Positions 7,492 through 16,008 of a DNA stretch of 64,000 nt are shown piece by piece. The DNA lies in contig NZ_JAJGNP010000013.1 in assembly GCF_020782245.1 (NCBI RefSeq), positions 1 through 64,000 of the forward strand. The letters run 5' to 3'. The notes below the pieces were generated by a model. It had not been told where the DNA came from. It ran no database searches and saw only the letters and a program-made list of their open reading frames with translations. Position 1 is the first letter of the stretch, and each line of letters opens with the position of its first letter. A program made the translations under genes and the position numbers. Source of the stretch: Sphingobium soli. GTDB lineage: Bacteria; Pseudomonadota; Alphaproteobacteria; Sphingomonadales; Sphingomonadaceae.

Positions 7492-8625
7492 TCAAGCCTG
7501 CGACTGCACTAGGCGCATAGCTGGCTCAACAAGCGGTCGCTTGGCCACCACCTTCAGACCAAAGCCTTCCAGCGCAGTCATCTTCGTCGGGCTTGAGGTG
7601 AGAAGGATCATTTCTCCTACCCCAAGATCAAGCAACATCTGCGCTCCGATACCGTAATCGCGATAGCCGTGCGTGTCGGAATAGGCTTTGCGGTTGCCCT
7701 TGATCCGCTCCGAAATCGATGCCGGATTGGGATCGGATACGAACACCGCCACGGCCGGCCCGTCATAATCTGAAAGTGCAGCCAGTGCTGTCGGGACATA
7801 GTTGCGATGTGCTTCCCGCCAGCCCAGAATATCCGCCGTCAGATCCAGCTGGTGCACGCGCACTAGCGTCGGTTTATCCTTCGTAGGCGAACCCCGGACG
7901 AGCGCGACATGCTCAGCGCCGTCTATCTTGTTGCGATAGACGATCACCTGGAAGTCACCATGCCAACTCTCGAACGGCGCCTCAGCCACGCGCTCTACCA
8001 ACGTCTCAAGACGTCGACGGTAGGCGATAAGATCGGATATCGTTCCGACCTTCATCTTGTGTTCGCGAGCGAAGCGGAGAAGATCTGGCAAGCGACTCAT
8101 CGTGCCGTCGTCATTCATGACTTCGCAAATGACGCCTGCAGGCGTGAGGCCAGCCAGACGCGAGATATCGACTGCGGCCTCGGTATGGCCAGCGCGAACC
8201 AGCACGCCACCGTCGCGGGCGGTAAGCGGGAACACATGCCCCGGCGAGACGATGTCATGCGCCTGCTTGGAGGGGTCCACCGCAACGGCAATGGTATGAG
8301 CCCGATCATGCGCCGAAATGCCGGTTGAAACCCCTTCGCGGGCTTCGATCGAGACGGTGAACGCAGTGCCATGACCGCTTTCGTTGCGGGTTGCCATCGG
8401 TCGCAGATCGAGTTGCTTGGCGCGTTCGTTTGTGATCGCTAGGCAGATCAGGCCACGGGCATGGGTCGCCATGAAGGTGATGATCCGCGGTGTCGCGAAC
8501 TGCGCGGGAATGATGATGTCGCCTTCGTTTTCGCGATCCGGCGCATCCACGAGAATATAGGGAAGCCCGTTGCGCGCATCCTCGATGATCTCTTCGATCG
8601 GCGCGATTTTACCATAGTCAGTCAT
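7492..8625 (-). CDS. ribBA: RibBA-type protein: 3,4-dihydroxy-2-butanone 4-phosphate synthase with degenerate GTP cyclohydrolase II domain
   Basis: This 377-residue protein makes the four-carbon precursor of riboflavin from ribulose 5-phosphate. The N-terminal RibB domain (about 1-205) keeps the acidic metal/substrate loop [24 protein letters not shown] and [10 protein letters not shown]. The C-terminal domain aligns by position with GTP cyclohydrolase II, but the zinc motif, normally C-x10-CxC, reads [19 protein letters not shown] with no cysteines, so that half should not hydrolyse GTP. Such degenerate RibBA proteins are known in proteobacteria. The ATG overlaps the stop of the upstream DUF2889 gene (ATGA), placing it under the operator at 9462. 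In a flavin-monooxygenase island it probably boosts FMN/FAD supply. No FMN riboswitch is visible. Confidence 0.9.
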   Translation of the reverse strand: MTDYGKIAPIEEIIEDARNGLPYILVDAPDRENEGDIIIPAQFATPRIITFMATHARGLICLAITNERAKQLDLRPMATRNESGHGTAFTVSIEAREGVSTGISAHDRAHTIAVAVDPSKQAHDIVSPGHVFPLTARDGGVLVRAGHTEAAVDISRLAGLTPAGVICEVMNDDGTMSRLPDLLRFAREHKMKVGTISDLIAYRRRLETLVERVAEAPFESWHGDFQVIVYRNKIDGAEHVALVRGSPTKDKPTLVRVHQLDLTADILGWREAHRNYVPTALAALSDYDGPAVAVFVSDPNPASISERIKGNRKAYSDTHGYRDYGIGAQMLLDLGVGEMILLTSSPTKMTALEGFGLKVVAKRPLVEPAMRLVQSQA

Positions 8626-9419
8626 CGGAAAAAGCCTTTGAAATATGCGGTAACATGGGGTGGGAGTGAGGCGACGGCGACGCCGTCGGTAAAGTCCCGG
8701 ACGTAGCCGACGATGCTGGTCGCGGTGTCGAAATAGTCCTGGGAATAGCTGTGGCAGGCGTCGCGCATCGCTGGTGCAGCGTTGAGTGGCACGGGCGGCG
8801 AGAGATCAACCAGATGCCGCCGGCCTCGGGCGACGAAAACACCTCGCTGCAGCATGATCGCCAGATCGAGGTCGTCCCCGCTGAACTGCTCGCGTGCCCA
8901 CGACGCAAAGCCTTTCATCATCGGTTTGCCAGCAAGATGCGGTGGCTCGACTACATGATGATCCTGAACGTACCAGTTGTGGACGATCTCCCCGTCTCGC
9001 TTGACCTTGATCCATACCGGCGCATCAGCTTCGTCAGGTATCTCGATGAGAACTTCGCGCTTGAGCGGCATCTGGCTGGTGGCGTTCCTGAACGCCCAAT
9101 ATGCCAGATCCATCAGATGTGTGCAGTTGAGAACAGGTGGCAAACGCTCGCGGAACGCCAGCATGTCACCATCGACAGGCAGGCCTTTTAACTTGCCGAG
9201 CGGACGGTCGGCCGAACCACAGCTGGTCGCCGCTCCACGTGCCACTCGCGCCTCGATATCGGTTACATGCCCATTGGCGTGATGCATGACGAGCCACATC
9301 GAATGATGGGTATCGTCGAGCGTAACGACGATTTTTCCGGGCACGCGGAATGTTCGAACCAGCCGCCGAAAGCAGCCGATTCCGTATTCCGGGTTCACAG
9401 GGAAATGGCTTAGACTCAC
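8622..9419 (-). CDS. DUF2889-family protein of unknown function
   Basis: The 265-residue protein starts at GTG 9419 behind a strong GGAGAGGA (4-nt spacer). It has no signal peptide or membrane segment. The N-terminal region (GCFRRLVRTFRV..., LDDTHHSMWLVM, HVTDIEARVARG, LGKLKGLPV) fits the DUF2889 pattern, recognised from memory; such proteins recur in catabolic clusters of proteobacteria and actinobacteria, but no activity is established. It is first in a two-gene operon with ribBA and divergent from the TetR gene across operator 9462-9479. Its coupling to ribBA hints at a role in flavin-dependent catabolism; that is inference only. Confidence 0.7.
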   Translation of the reverse strand: MSLSHFPVNPEYGIGCFRRLVRTFRVPGKIVVTLDDTHHSMWLVMHHANGHVTDIEARVARGAATSCGSADRPLGKLKGLPVDGDMLAFRERLPPVLNCTHLMDLAYWAFRNATSQMPLKREVLIEIPDEADAPVWIKVKRDGEIVHNWYVQDHHVVEPPHLAGKPMMKGFASWAREQFSGDDLDLAIMLQRGVFVARGRRHLVDLSPPVPLNAAPAMRDACHSYSQDYFDTATSIVGYVRDFTDGVAVASLPPHVTAYFKGFFR

Positions 9420-9461
9420 TTATTCCTCTCCAGGTTTCATCTTATATGAAAACTGGATCCA

Positions 9462-9479
9462 GTCAACGCCGACGTTGAC
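9462..9479. promoter_or_regulatory. Island operator site 2 (GTCAAC-GCCGAC-GTTGAC)
   Basis: This inverted repeat with 7-bp perfect arms GTCAACG/CGTTGAC lies between the divergent DUF2889-ribBA operon (start 9419) and the TetR gene (start 9529). It is the best candidate for the autoregulatory site of that TetR protein and is shared with five other sites. Confidence 0.8.
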
Positions 9480-9528
9480 GTTGATGAGGCCGCTTGCCTC
9501 CCACGTGTGTTGAGTGCAAGTTCGGCGC

Positions 9529-10236
9529 ATGAATGATAAAAGCAGCAACATTTCTAAGCGCCGGCGGACGGCTCGTGCAAAAGACAGCGCCGATTACGTC
9601 GCCAAGCGGGCGGAGGTGCTGGGCGCGGCCGCCACTTTGTTCAAGCAGCAGGGCTTCCATTCCACGCGGCTCGTGGATGTCGCCCGAGAAGCAGGTCTTG
9701 ATCGGGCTACCATCTATTATTACGCCGGTAGTAAGGAGGAACTGCTGCAGGATATCGTTGGGGGTGTCCTGGACACGGCCATCGCTGCCGCGGAGGAATT
9801 GCGTGCGAATGACGCACTCACCGGCATGCAGCGGCTGCATCAGATCTTCGTGATCCTGATGACGAGCTATGAAGAAAATTATCCGGCGACTTTCGTTTAT
9901 ATCCAGGAGCAAATGCATCAGGTCGGCGTGCAGGAAACCGAATGGGCGCAGTTGATCATGAAGCGCACGCGTTTGTTCGACCGGATGCTGATCGATTTCA
10001 TTAAGGAGGGTATCGAGGATGGCGATCTGCGATCGGACATACCGCCCCGTCTCCATGAGAATGCCCTGTTCGGAATGCTGAACTGGACGCATCGCTGGTT
10101 TGTACCGGGCGGCAGCCTGACCGGACGACAGGTCGCCGAAACATTCTGGTCCATCTATACCGGCGGAGCGCTTACCGACGCGGGCCGTGCTAACGCGCTT
10201 CCATCGCCGCCGGTCCTCAGCGCCGTCACAGGCTGA
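9529..10236 (+). CDS. TetR/AcrR-family regulator, probable local regulator of the catabolic island
   Basis: The protein has 235 residues from the ATG at 9529; a GTG at 9514 would add five. The N-terminal basic stretch (SKRRRTARAKDS) precedes a TetR HTH: ATLFKQQGFHSTRLVDVAREA, then GLDRATIYYYAGSKEELL. The C-terminal domain is all-helical, as in ligand-binding TetR proteins of acyl-CoA/terpenoid type (KstR2-like). It is the only full-length TetR gene in the island, and a perfect copy of the repeated operator lies 50 bp upstream, so it is the best candidate for the repressor binding all six sites, functionally like CamR. The 3' end overlaps the convergent SnoaL-like gene by 11 bp. Confidence 0.88.
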   Translation: MNDKSSNISKRRRTARAKDSADYVAKRAEVLGAAATLFKQQGFHSTRLVDVAREAGLDRATIYYYAGSKEELLQDIVGGVLDTAIAAAEELRANDALTGMQRLHQIFVILMTSYEENYPATFVYIQEQMHQVGVQETEWAQLIMKRTRLFDRMLIDFIKEGIEDGDLRSDIPPRLHENALFGMLNWTHRWFVPGGSLTGRQVAETFWSIYTGGALTDAGRANALPSPPVLSAVTG

Positions 10237-10654
10237 GGTTGTCCAGCACGCCAACCTCGGACTGCTGTCCGAATATTTCCAGCATATGCTGCGTGTCGGA
10301 ATATTCCCGCACGCTGCATATCCGGTCCCCGTCGAGATCGAACCTGAAATGATAGGCATTGGCATAGACGCGACCGTCGCACAGCCGTGCATGCGAGGCC
10401 GCTTCCGCTGACACCTGTCGGCCCTCGCTGATTATGCTCGACGGCGTGATCGTCAACGCCCCGTCGAGAGAGAGCGGTTTTACTTTGCGCAGCAAACTGC
10501 CCAGCGCGGCCTTGTCGATCGTCCCGGACATTCCATCCAGGTTCCCCAAGACCCACCATGTCGCGTCTTCGGCCAGATATTCAAGGATCGCTTCGCCATC
10601 GTTCGATGAAAAGCTATCCAGAAACGCGGCAACGATAGCCTTTGGCTCGCTCAT
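10226..10654 (-). CDS. SnoaL-like / limonene-epoxide-hydrolase-fold protein
   Basis: The 142-residue protein has the NTF2-like alpha+beta cone pattern: an initial helix (AIVAAFLDSFSSNDGEAILEYL), WWVLGNLDG, and a final YHFRFDLDGDRICSVREYSDTQHMLEIF strand pair ending with conserved acidic and histidine residues. Family members include epoxide hydrolases, isomerases and SnoaL cyclases; which applies cannot be read from sequence. It is coupled to the acyl-CoA ligase by a 4-bp overlap (ATGA at 10651-10654), so both are expressed from operator site 3. It is one of three such proteins in the island. Confidence 0.8.
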   Translation of the reverse strand: MSEPKAIVAAFLDSFSSNDGEAILEYLAEDATWWVLGNLDGMSGTIDKAALGSLLRKVKPLSLDGALTITPSSIISEGRQVSAEAASHARLCDGRVYANAYHFRFDLDGDRICSVREYSDTQHMLEIFGQQSEVGVLDNLSL

Positions 10655-12258
10655 GAAGCCAGCTCTTTGAGCCGATCCCTTAACGCCCGCTTGTCGATCT
10701 TCGTGGCTGACATCGGCCAGTCGGACGCAGCAAGAAATATGATTGCGCGCGGTACCTTGTAGCTTGCGATCCGGCCCCGGCAGTGCGCGATGAGCCCATC
10801 TTCGTCGATTTCATGTCCCGGATGAATTTCGACGAACGCAACCGGAACTTCATCGAGGCGGATATCGAAACGGCCGACCACCTCAACAGTTTTGACTGCT
10901 GGATGCGTCGCCAGAAAGGCTTCGATCTCGACGGCAGCGACATTTTCGCCACCGACCTTGAGCATGTCCTTGTAGCGACCACCAAAGACGAGGCTTCCAC
11001 CGGGAAGGCGCGTATAAAGATCGCCGGTCTTGAGCCAGCCGTCCGACGTGAGAGCTTCAGCAGTTTTCTCCGGCGCTGCCCAATATCCCTCCATCACATT
11101 GTAGCCACGCACCCAGATTTCGCCGAGCGTGCCGTCGGGAAGGTCGGTGCCGGTTTCCGGATCCACAATCCGAATCTCGATGCCCGGACTCGCCTTTCCG
11201 TTCGTAGTTGATCGCGACACCCGATCTTCGTCGGGATCACTCAATGCGAAGACGCCGGCTGTTTCGGTCATACCGCAGCCCTGTATCACTTCGCAGCTTG
11301 GAAGCAGGGTCTGGACCAAATCGACCTGCGCAGGCGGCGCGATGATGCACAGATGCCGCATACTGGCGAGTTTGGCCGGATCGAAGCTGGGATGCCCGAT
11401 AAGTCCCTGCATGATTGCTGGGAACCAGGGCCATGTCAGGGTGACCTTTTCGTCATACATGAGTTGAAGCGCCCGGCCGGCTTCGAAATAGCCATCCGTC
11501 AGAAATGTACCGGCGACCCCGAGCGTGCCCACAAATGGCGCGAACGTTCCAATATGGAACAGGGGGCCGGCACCCCACACGACATCATGATCAGCTGCTT
11601 TCAGCCGATATCGAGCCCGCTCGACTGGGCCACGCGTGACCGCCTCGTGACTGAGGACGCAGCCCTTCGGGTTGGCCGTCGTACCCGAGGTGTAGATGAT
11701 GAGCGCGGCATCGCGCACCCGGACCTGCCGTCGCCTGATTTCGATGACCGACGGCTCGATATGGTCGGCGAGCGCCTGGAACGCTGAGACGTCCATGACG
11801 CCTTGCCCGGCACTGCCGCGCACGAGGACGATATGCTCCAGATGCGGCGCAGGCTCGCCTTCAAGGCCACTTGCCAGCACCGCGGGGAAATCGACCGGAT
11901 CGTCGGGATGTCGGCTCGTCAGGATCGCCACGAGATCGGCATTGCGGATGATATATCCCAATTCCGTCGCCTTGTGGCGCGCGTTCAGCGGCACGGCAAC
12001 GCAGCCGAGCAGCGCAACGCCCAGAATTGCTTCGGCGAACTCCACGCAATTGGGAATGAGCAGGCCGACATGTTCGCCACGACGGACACCCAGAGCCGTC
12101 AGCGATCGCGCGACTCGAACTGCCCCATCGCGCATAGCCGAATAGGTGGCGCGCTGGCTGGGCAGCACCAGAGCATCACGCTCCGGAGCGACTGCCGCTG
12201 CCCGGAAAAGCAGGTCCCCCAAGGTTGAAACTTCGGTCGTGATCGGACGATCCATCAT
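10651..12258 (-). CDS. Acyl-CoA synthetase (AMP-forming); candidate activator of the ring-opened acid
   Basis: The enzyme activates a carboxylic acid as an adenylate and transfers it to CoA. It has about 535 residues from the ATG at 12258 (or 12255), just after GAGAGGAA. It carries A3 motif IIYTSGTTANPKGC, the QGCGMTE motif (A5), the hinge region WLKTGDLYTRLP and GRYKDMLKVGGENV, and a C-terminal catalytic lysine (SATKIDKRALRDRL). In a camphor-type route this would activate the cyclopentenylacetic acid made by the first Baeyer-Villiger step (OTE-CoA synthetase step). It is transcribed away from the luciferase-type genes across operator site 3. Confidence 0.92.
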   Translation of the reverse strand: MMDRPITTEVSTLGDLLFRAAAVAPERDALVLPSQRATYSAMRDGAVRVARSLTALGVRRGEHVGLLIPNCVEFAEAILGVALLGCVAVPLNARHKATELGYIIRNADLVAILTSRHPDDPVDFPAVLASGLEGEPAPHLEHIVLVRGSAGQGVMDVSAFQALADHIEPSVIEIRRRQVRVRDAALIIYTSGTTANPKGCVLSHEAVTRGPVERARYRLKAADHDVVWGAGPLFHIGTFAPFVGTLGVAGTFLTDGYFEAGRALQLMYDEKVTLTWPWFPAIMQGLIGHPSFDPAKLASMRHLCIIAPPAQVDLVQTLLPSCEVIQGCGMTETAGVFALSDPDEDRVSRSTTNGKASPGIEIRIVDPETGTDLPDGTLGEIWVRGYNVMEGYWAAPEKTAEALTSDGWLKTGDLYTRLPGGSLVFGGRYKDMLKVGGENVAAVEIEAFLATHPAVKTVEVVGRFDIRLDEVPVAFVEIHPGHEIDEDGLIAHCRGRIASYKVPRAIIFLAASDWPMSATKIDKRALRDRLKELAS

Positions 12259-12338
12259 GTTCCTCTCCGCTCCAGGCCGTGCAGCTTCGCACAGCATCAT
12301 CGAGCCGAATGCACTTATGCGAAAAAAAATTAGGGGTC

Positions 12339-12356
12339 GTCAACACGAGAGTTGAC
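12339..12356. promoter_or_regulatory. Island operator site 3 (GTCAAC-ACGAGA-GTTGAC)
   Basis: Perfect 6-bp arms lie between the divergent acyl-CoA ligase (start 12258) and first luciferase-like gene (start 12449). It has the same 18-bp geometry as the other sites, and TC precedes the left arm, giving TCGTCAAC. Confidence 0.8.
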
Positions 12357-12448
12357 AAGTCTTCCGAAAGGGGATTGGATTAGGGGGTCGACACAGGATC
12401 AACCCTAATAGCGGGGGAGCATGAAAGCTCCTTTGGGGACGGAGAGGT

Positions 12449-13603
12449 ATGAAGTTTCATCTTATGCAGACCGGTGTGGTCGGTCGCCGTCATGAAATCG
12501 AGCAGGGCATGGCCGGTCAGCGGCCGGAACTGTATCAGCGCTTCCTCGAAGAGGTTAAGGGCTATGTGCAACTCGCCGACGAGCTTGGTTTCTATGGCTA
12601 TTGCCAACCCGAGCATCACCTTCAGATTGAGGGTTTTGAGGCCAATAATCACCCTGGCATGTTCAGCCTGTTCGTCGGGCAGCACAGCAAGCGGATGAAG
12701 GCCGGCATCATGGGCTATACCATGACCACCCACAATCCGGTCCGTGTCGCAGAGGAAATCGCGACGCTCGATCACATGCTGCAAGGTCGGCTCTATTGCG
12801 GCTTCACGCGCGGCTATCATGCACGCTGGGTGGACGCCTACGGTATCAAGGAAGGTGTCAGTGCCACGACCCCCGACAATGTAAAGGCCCGTGACGAGCA
12901 GGATGCGCGCAACCGCTCGCTGTTTGAAGAGGGCGTGCGCGTCGTTAAGAAGGCCTGGACCAACGACGTGTTCAGCCACAAGGGCGACAATTGGCAGTTT
13001 CCACCAGAAGGCGGTTCGACCGGCCATCCTGCTTATGCCAAATATGGCAAAGGCCAGGACGAGAATGGTCGTGTGCAGCAGATCGGCATTGCGCCGCTGC
13101 CCTATCAGCGCCCTCATCCGCCGATCTACGGTGGCTTTGCGGCGTCCGGCCGCACAATCGACTTCTGGGCCGAGGAAGGCGGAAAGTTGATCGTTCTTTC
13201 GGACAATATCGATTTCTGCGAGCAGTTGAACAATCGTTACATTGCGACCGCCGCCAAGAATGGCCGCGAGGTCACGAAGACGGATGCATCGGCCTGGGGC
13301 GGCTTCCTTATGCTGACCGACGACAAGGATCGCGCGGCCAAGCTCATGGAAGAGCATATGTGGTTCTGGGACGAATGGTTCATTCCGCTCGGCCAGCGCC
13401 CGCCTAACGTCCTGATCGGGTCGGCTGACGAGATCGCCGACAAGATTGGTCGGGCGCATGATCGCCTCGGCTTCGACGAACTCTTCCTCATGTTCGGACA
13501 AGGCCATCTGGAGCCCGAAGCCAATCAGGAAGAGCTGGAGAAGTTCATCAGCAAGGTCGCGCCGCGCTTCTCGACCAAGGATGCCGAAGGTACCTTCGTC
13601 TGA
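12449..13603 (+). CDS. Luciferase-like (LLM class) flavin-dependent monooxygenase 1
   Basis: The 384-residue protein is a TIM-barrel flavin monooxygenase of the bacterial luciferase superfamily: ADELGFYGYCQPEHHLQIEGF, AEEIATLDHMLQGRLYCGFTRGYH and PPIYGGFAASGRTIDFWAE. It uses reduced FMN supplied by a reductase. It is not close to diketocamphane monooxygenase, unlike the next gene, from which it is separated by 38 bp; it resembles LLM oxidoreductases of steroid and alicyclic clusters. A start with GGAGAGG just upstream is chosen. It may act on a second ketone or aldehyde in the pathway; the substrate is unknown. Confidence 0.9.
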   Translation: MKFHLMQTGVVGRRHEIEQGMAGQRPELYQRFLEEVKGYVQLADELGFYGYCQPEHHLQIEGFEANNHPGMFSLFVGQHSKRMKAGIMGYTMTTHNPVRVAEEIATLDHMLQGRLYCGFTRGYHARWVDAYGIKEGVSATTPDNVKARDEQDARNRSLFEEGVRVVKKAWTNDVFSHKGDNWQFPPEGGSTGHPAYAKYGKGQDENGRVQQIGIAPLPYQRPHPPIYGGFAASGRTIDFWAEEGGKLIVLSDNIDFCEQLNNRYIATAAKNGREVTKTDASAWGGFLMLTDDKDRAAKLMEEHMWFWDEWFIPLGQRPPNVLIGSADEIADKIGRAHDRLGFDELFLMFGQGHLEPEANQEELEKFISKVAPRFSTKDAEGTFV

Positions 13604-13641
13604 ACTAGACCCACGCGCGCAGACACGATTAGGAGAGCAAA

Positions 13642-14748
13642 ATGGCAATGCAGTGCGGCATCTTCATGACCCCCTATAACCCGCCGAGCCGGACGGCGCG
13701 GCAAGTTTTCGACTGGGCGGTCGACATAGCGCGGATCGCCGACGAGGCGGGCTATGCCGATTTCATGATCGGAGAACATTATACGCTGGGCTGGGAAAAT
13801 ATTCCCATCCCCGAAGCCATCATCGCGGCTTGCGCCCAGACCACCAAGCAGATCCGCTTCGCACCGATGGCGCATCTGCTGCCTTACCACGACCCTGCGA
13901 CGCTCGCGGTCCGCATCGGCTGGCTGAGCCAGGTGATGGAAGGACGTTACTTCCTAGGCGTTGCGCCGGGCGGCCACCATACCGACGCCATTCTTCATGG
14001 TTTCGAAAGCATCGGCGAACTGCCTCCAATGCAGCTTGAGGCGCTTCATCTGATGGAGCGTGTGTGGGAGGGCAAGCCGTTCCTGGAGAAGGGCAAATAT
14101 TTCAAGGCGGGTTTTCCGGGCGCCGACACGATGCCGGAATATAACGTCATCATTGCCGACAACAGCCCCTATGGCGGCCGCGACAAGCTGGAAATCGCGG
14201 TCACGGGCCTGTCGCAAAACTCCTCGTCGATGCGGTTCGCCGGGGAGCGCGATTACTCGCCCATCTCCTTCTTCGGCGGTACCCCGCAGATGAAGGCACA
14301 CTGGGATACCTGGGCGACGGCGATGGAATCGAAGGGGCGTACACCCGATCGCAAACGCTATCGTGTCTGCCGCGATATCTTCATCGCAGACACCGATGCG
14401 GAGGCCAAACGGCGCTTCCTTGCCAGCGGCCTCGCCCAGACGTGGAAGCATTATCTCAAGGAAATCTACGTCAAGTTCGGCCTGTTCAACGGCATCATCC
14501 AGGACTCCGGCAAGGATTTGACGCCCGACGATATCGACGAGGATTTCCTCGCCGAGCATGTGGTGCTGTGCGGCTCGCCCGAAACGGCGATCGAGAAGCT
14601 CGAAGCCCTTGCCGACAAGGTCGGCGGCTGGGGCCAGTTGGTCTATAACCAGCATGACAGCATCGACGATCCCAAGCCCTGGGAAGAGTCGTTGCGTCGG
14701 TTCGCGTCGGAAGTTGCACCGAAGGTGCGGATGCCCGGCATCGACTGA
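13642..14748 (+). CDS. Diketocamphane 1,2-monooxygenase-like flavin-dependent Baeyer-Villiger enzyme (LLM class)
   Basis: The 368-residue protein follows AGGAG and a 7-nt spacer. Motifs YNPPSRTARQ, DFMIGEHYTLGWENIP, RFAPMAHLLPYHDPATL, FLGVAPGGHHTDAILHGF and ISFFGGTPQMK match, from memory, the oxygenating subunit of 2,5-diketocamphane 1,2-monooxygenase of camphor-degrading Pseudomonas almost word for word. That enzyme inserts oxygen beside the ketone of a bicyclic diketone using FMNH2 from a separate reductase; the lactone then opens to a cyclopentenylacetic acid. Here the flavin reductase at 22466 is the likely partner. This gene and the BVMO at 28482 are the main evidence for a camphor-type pathway. 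Confidence 0.92.
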   Translation: MAMQCGIFMTPYNPPSRTARQVFDWAVDIARIADEAGYADFMIGEHYTLGWENIPIPEAIIAACAQTTKQIRFAPMAHLLPYHDPATLAVRIGWLSQVMEGRYFLGVAPGGHHTDAILHGFESIGELPPMQLEALHLMERVWEGKPFLEKGKYFKAGFPGADTMPEYNVIIADNSPYGGRDKLEIAVTGLSQNSSSMRFAGERDYSPISFFGGTPQMKAHWDTWATAMESKGRTPDRKRYRVCRDIFIADTDAEAKRRFLASGLAQTWKHYLKEIYVKFGLFNGIIQDSGKDLTPDDIDEDFLAEHVVLCGSPETAIEKLEALADKVGGWGQLVYNQHDSIDDPKPWEESLRRFASEVAPKVRMPGID

Positions 14749-14776
14749 AACCGCAAACCGCGCATCCTTGGAGGCG

Positions 14777-14830
14777 CGCTACCTGATCCCGTCCTTGCTG
14801 ACTGCACGGGGCAAGGGCGGGACTGTAGCG
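14777..14830 (+). other. Strong two-part stem-loop in the 158-bp gap between LLM2 and alcohol dehydrogenase
   Basis: The outer stem is CGCTAC 14777-14782 / GTAGCG 14825-14830. The inner stem CCCGTCCTTGC 14788-14798 / GCAAGGGCGGG 14811-14821 has one G-T wobble and a 12-nt loop. No T-tract follows. It could be a partial terminator, an mRNA-processing site or a stability element that sets different levels of oxygenase and dehydrogenase in one transcript. Confidence 0.6.
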
Positions 14831-14906
14831 GGTAGGGGGCACGCCTGCATTTTGCGTCACAAAGATTCCGACAGGCCCAACGAGGCAGATCGTAAGGAGA
14901 GAAAAA

Positions 14907-15998
14907 ATGGCAACCGGCCGCGCCACCGTCCTGGTGGAACCCAACAAACTGGAAACGTGGGACGTGCCGGTGGTCGAACCCGAGCATGGCGGAGCGCTGG
15001 TGCGCATCGTGCTGGGAGGCGTGTGCGGCAGCGACGTCCACATCACCACGGGACAGGCCGGTGTCATGCCGTTCCCCATTATCCTCGGCCATGAAGGTAT
15101 CGGACGGATCGAGAAACTCGGTGGCTTTGATACCGATTATGCCGGCGTGCCAGTCAAGCCGGGCGATCTTGTCTACTGGTCGCCGATTTCCGCCTGTCAT
15201 CGCTGCCACAGCTGCAACGTCCTTGACGAAACTCCTTGCGAGAATTCGCGGTTTTTCGAAGACGCCAACAAGCCAAATTGGGGCAGCTATGCGGACTTCG
15301 CCTGGCTCCCCAATGGCCTTGCCTTTTTCAAGCTTCCGGACCGCGCAGATCCGCTTGCCGTCGCGGCGTTGGGTTGCGCGCTGCCAACCGTGCTGCGCGG
15401 CTTTGACCGCTGCGGACCGGTTCGCCTCGGCGAAACAGTCGTGGTGCAGGGCGCCGGACCGGTGGGCCTGTCGGCCGTTCTTGTCGCCAAACAGGCTGGC
15501 GCCAGGGATGTGATCGTCATCGACGGTGTCGAGAGCAAGCTGGAGGTGGCGCGGAGCCTCGGCGCGACCGCAACAGTCTTGCTGTCGGATTCGCCTGAAG
15601 AACGGCGCCGGCAAATATATGACATCGCCGGTCCTTCCGGCCCGTCGCTGGTTGTAGAGGCTGCGGGTTTCCTCCCTGCTTTCTCTGAAGGTGTCGACCT
15701 CACCGGCATTCATGGCCGCTACGTCATTCTGGGCCTGTGGGGAGCGATTGGAACGCAGCCCATCTCCCCTCGCGACATGACGACCAAGAATATCACGATC
15801 GCCGGGGCGACCTTCCCGAAACCCAAACATTATCACGGCGCAATGCATTTGGCCGCGCAGTTGCAGAACAAGGTGCCCCTCGCATCGCTGGTGACGCATC
15901 GCTACGCGATCGAAGATGCCGGCAAGGCTCTGGACGCAGTCCATCACGGCAAAGTGATCAAGGCGGTCATCGACCCCGAACTCTCGCCTACAAGCTGA
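14907..15998 (+). CDS. Zinc-dependent alcohol dehydrogenase (medium-chain; 5-exo-hydroxycamphor dehydrogenase-like role)
   Basis: This 363-residue MDR enzyme has catalytic-zinc residues C40 (GGVCGSDVH), H62-E63 (LGHEGIG) and four structural-zinc cysteines C97, C100, C103, C111 (ACHRCHSC...C). The coenzyme fold carries GAGPVGLSAV and VIDG, favouring NAD over NADP. It starts at the ATG after AAGGAG. In a camphor-type pathway it would oxidise the hydroxylated bicycle from the P450 to the diketone, as CamD/FDEH does. The SDR gene follows after 10 bp. Family certain; substrate inferred from context. Confidence 0.93.
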   Translation: MATGRATVLVEPNKLETWDVPVVEPEHGGALVRIVLGGVCGSDVHITTGQAGVMPFPIILGHEGIGRIEKLGGFDTDYAGVPVKPGDLVYWSPISACHRCHSCNVLDETPCENSRFFEDANKPNWGSYADFAWLPNGLAFFKLPDRADPLAVAALGCALPTVLRGFDRCGPVRLGETVVVQGAGPVGLSAVLVAKQAGARDVIVIDGVESKLEVARSLGATATVLLSDSPEERRRQIYDIAGPSGPSLVVEAAGFLPAFSEGVDLTGIHGRYVILGLWGAIGTQPISPRDMTTKNITIAGATFPKPKHYHGAMHLAAQLQNKVPLASLVTHRYAIEDAGKALDAVHHGKVIKAVIDPELSPTS

Positions 15999-16008
15999 GG
16001 AACGGGAA

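Noticed and set aside
8626-9528. FMN riboswitch upstream of ribBA
   Set aside because: ribBA is coupled to DUF2889, and no RFN-type conserved core was visible in the 109-bp gap before DUF2889.
12380-13648. 422-codon frame antisense to LLM1
   Set aside because: Fully covered by the luciferase-like gene, which has clear motifs; composition-driven open frame.
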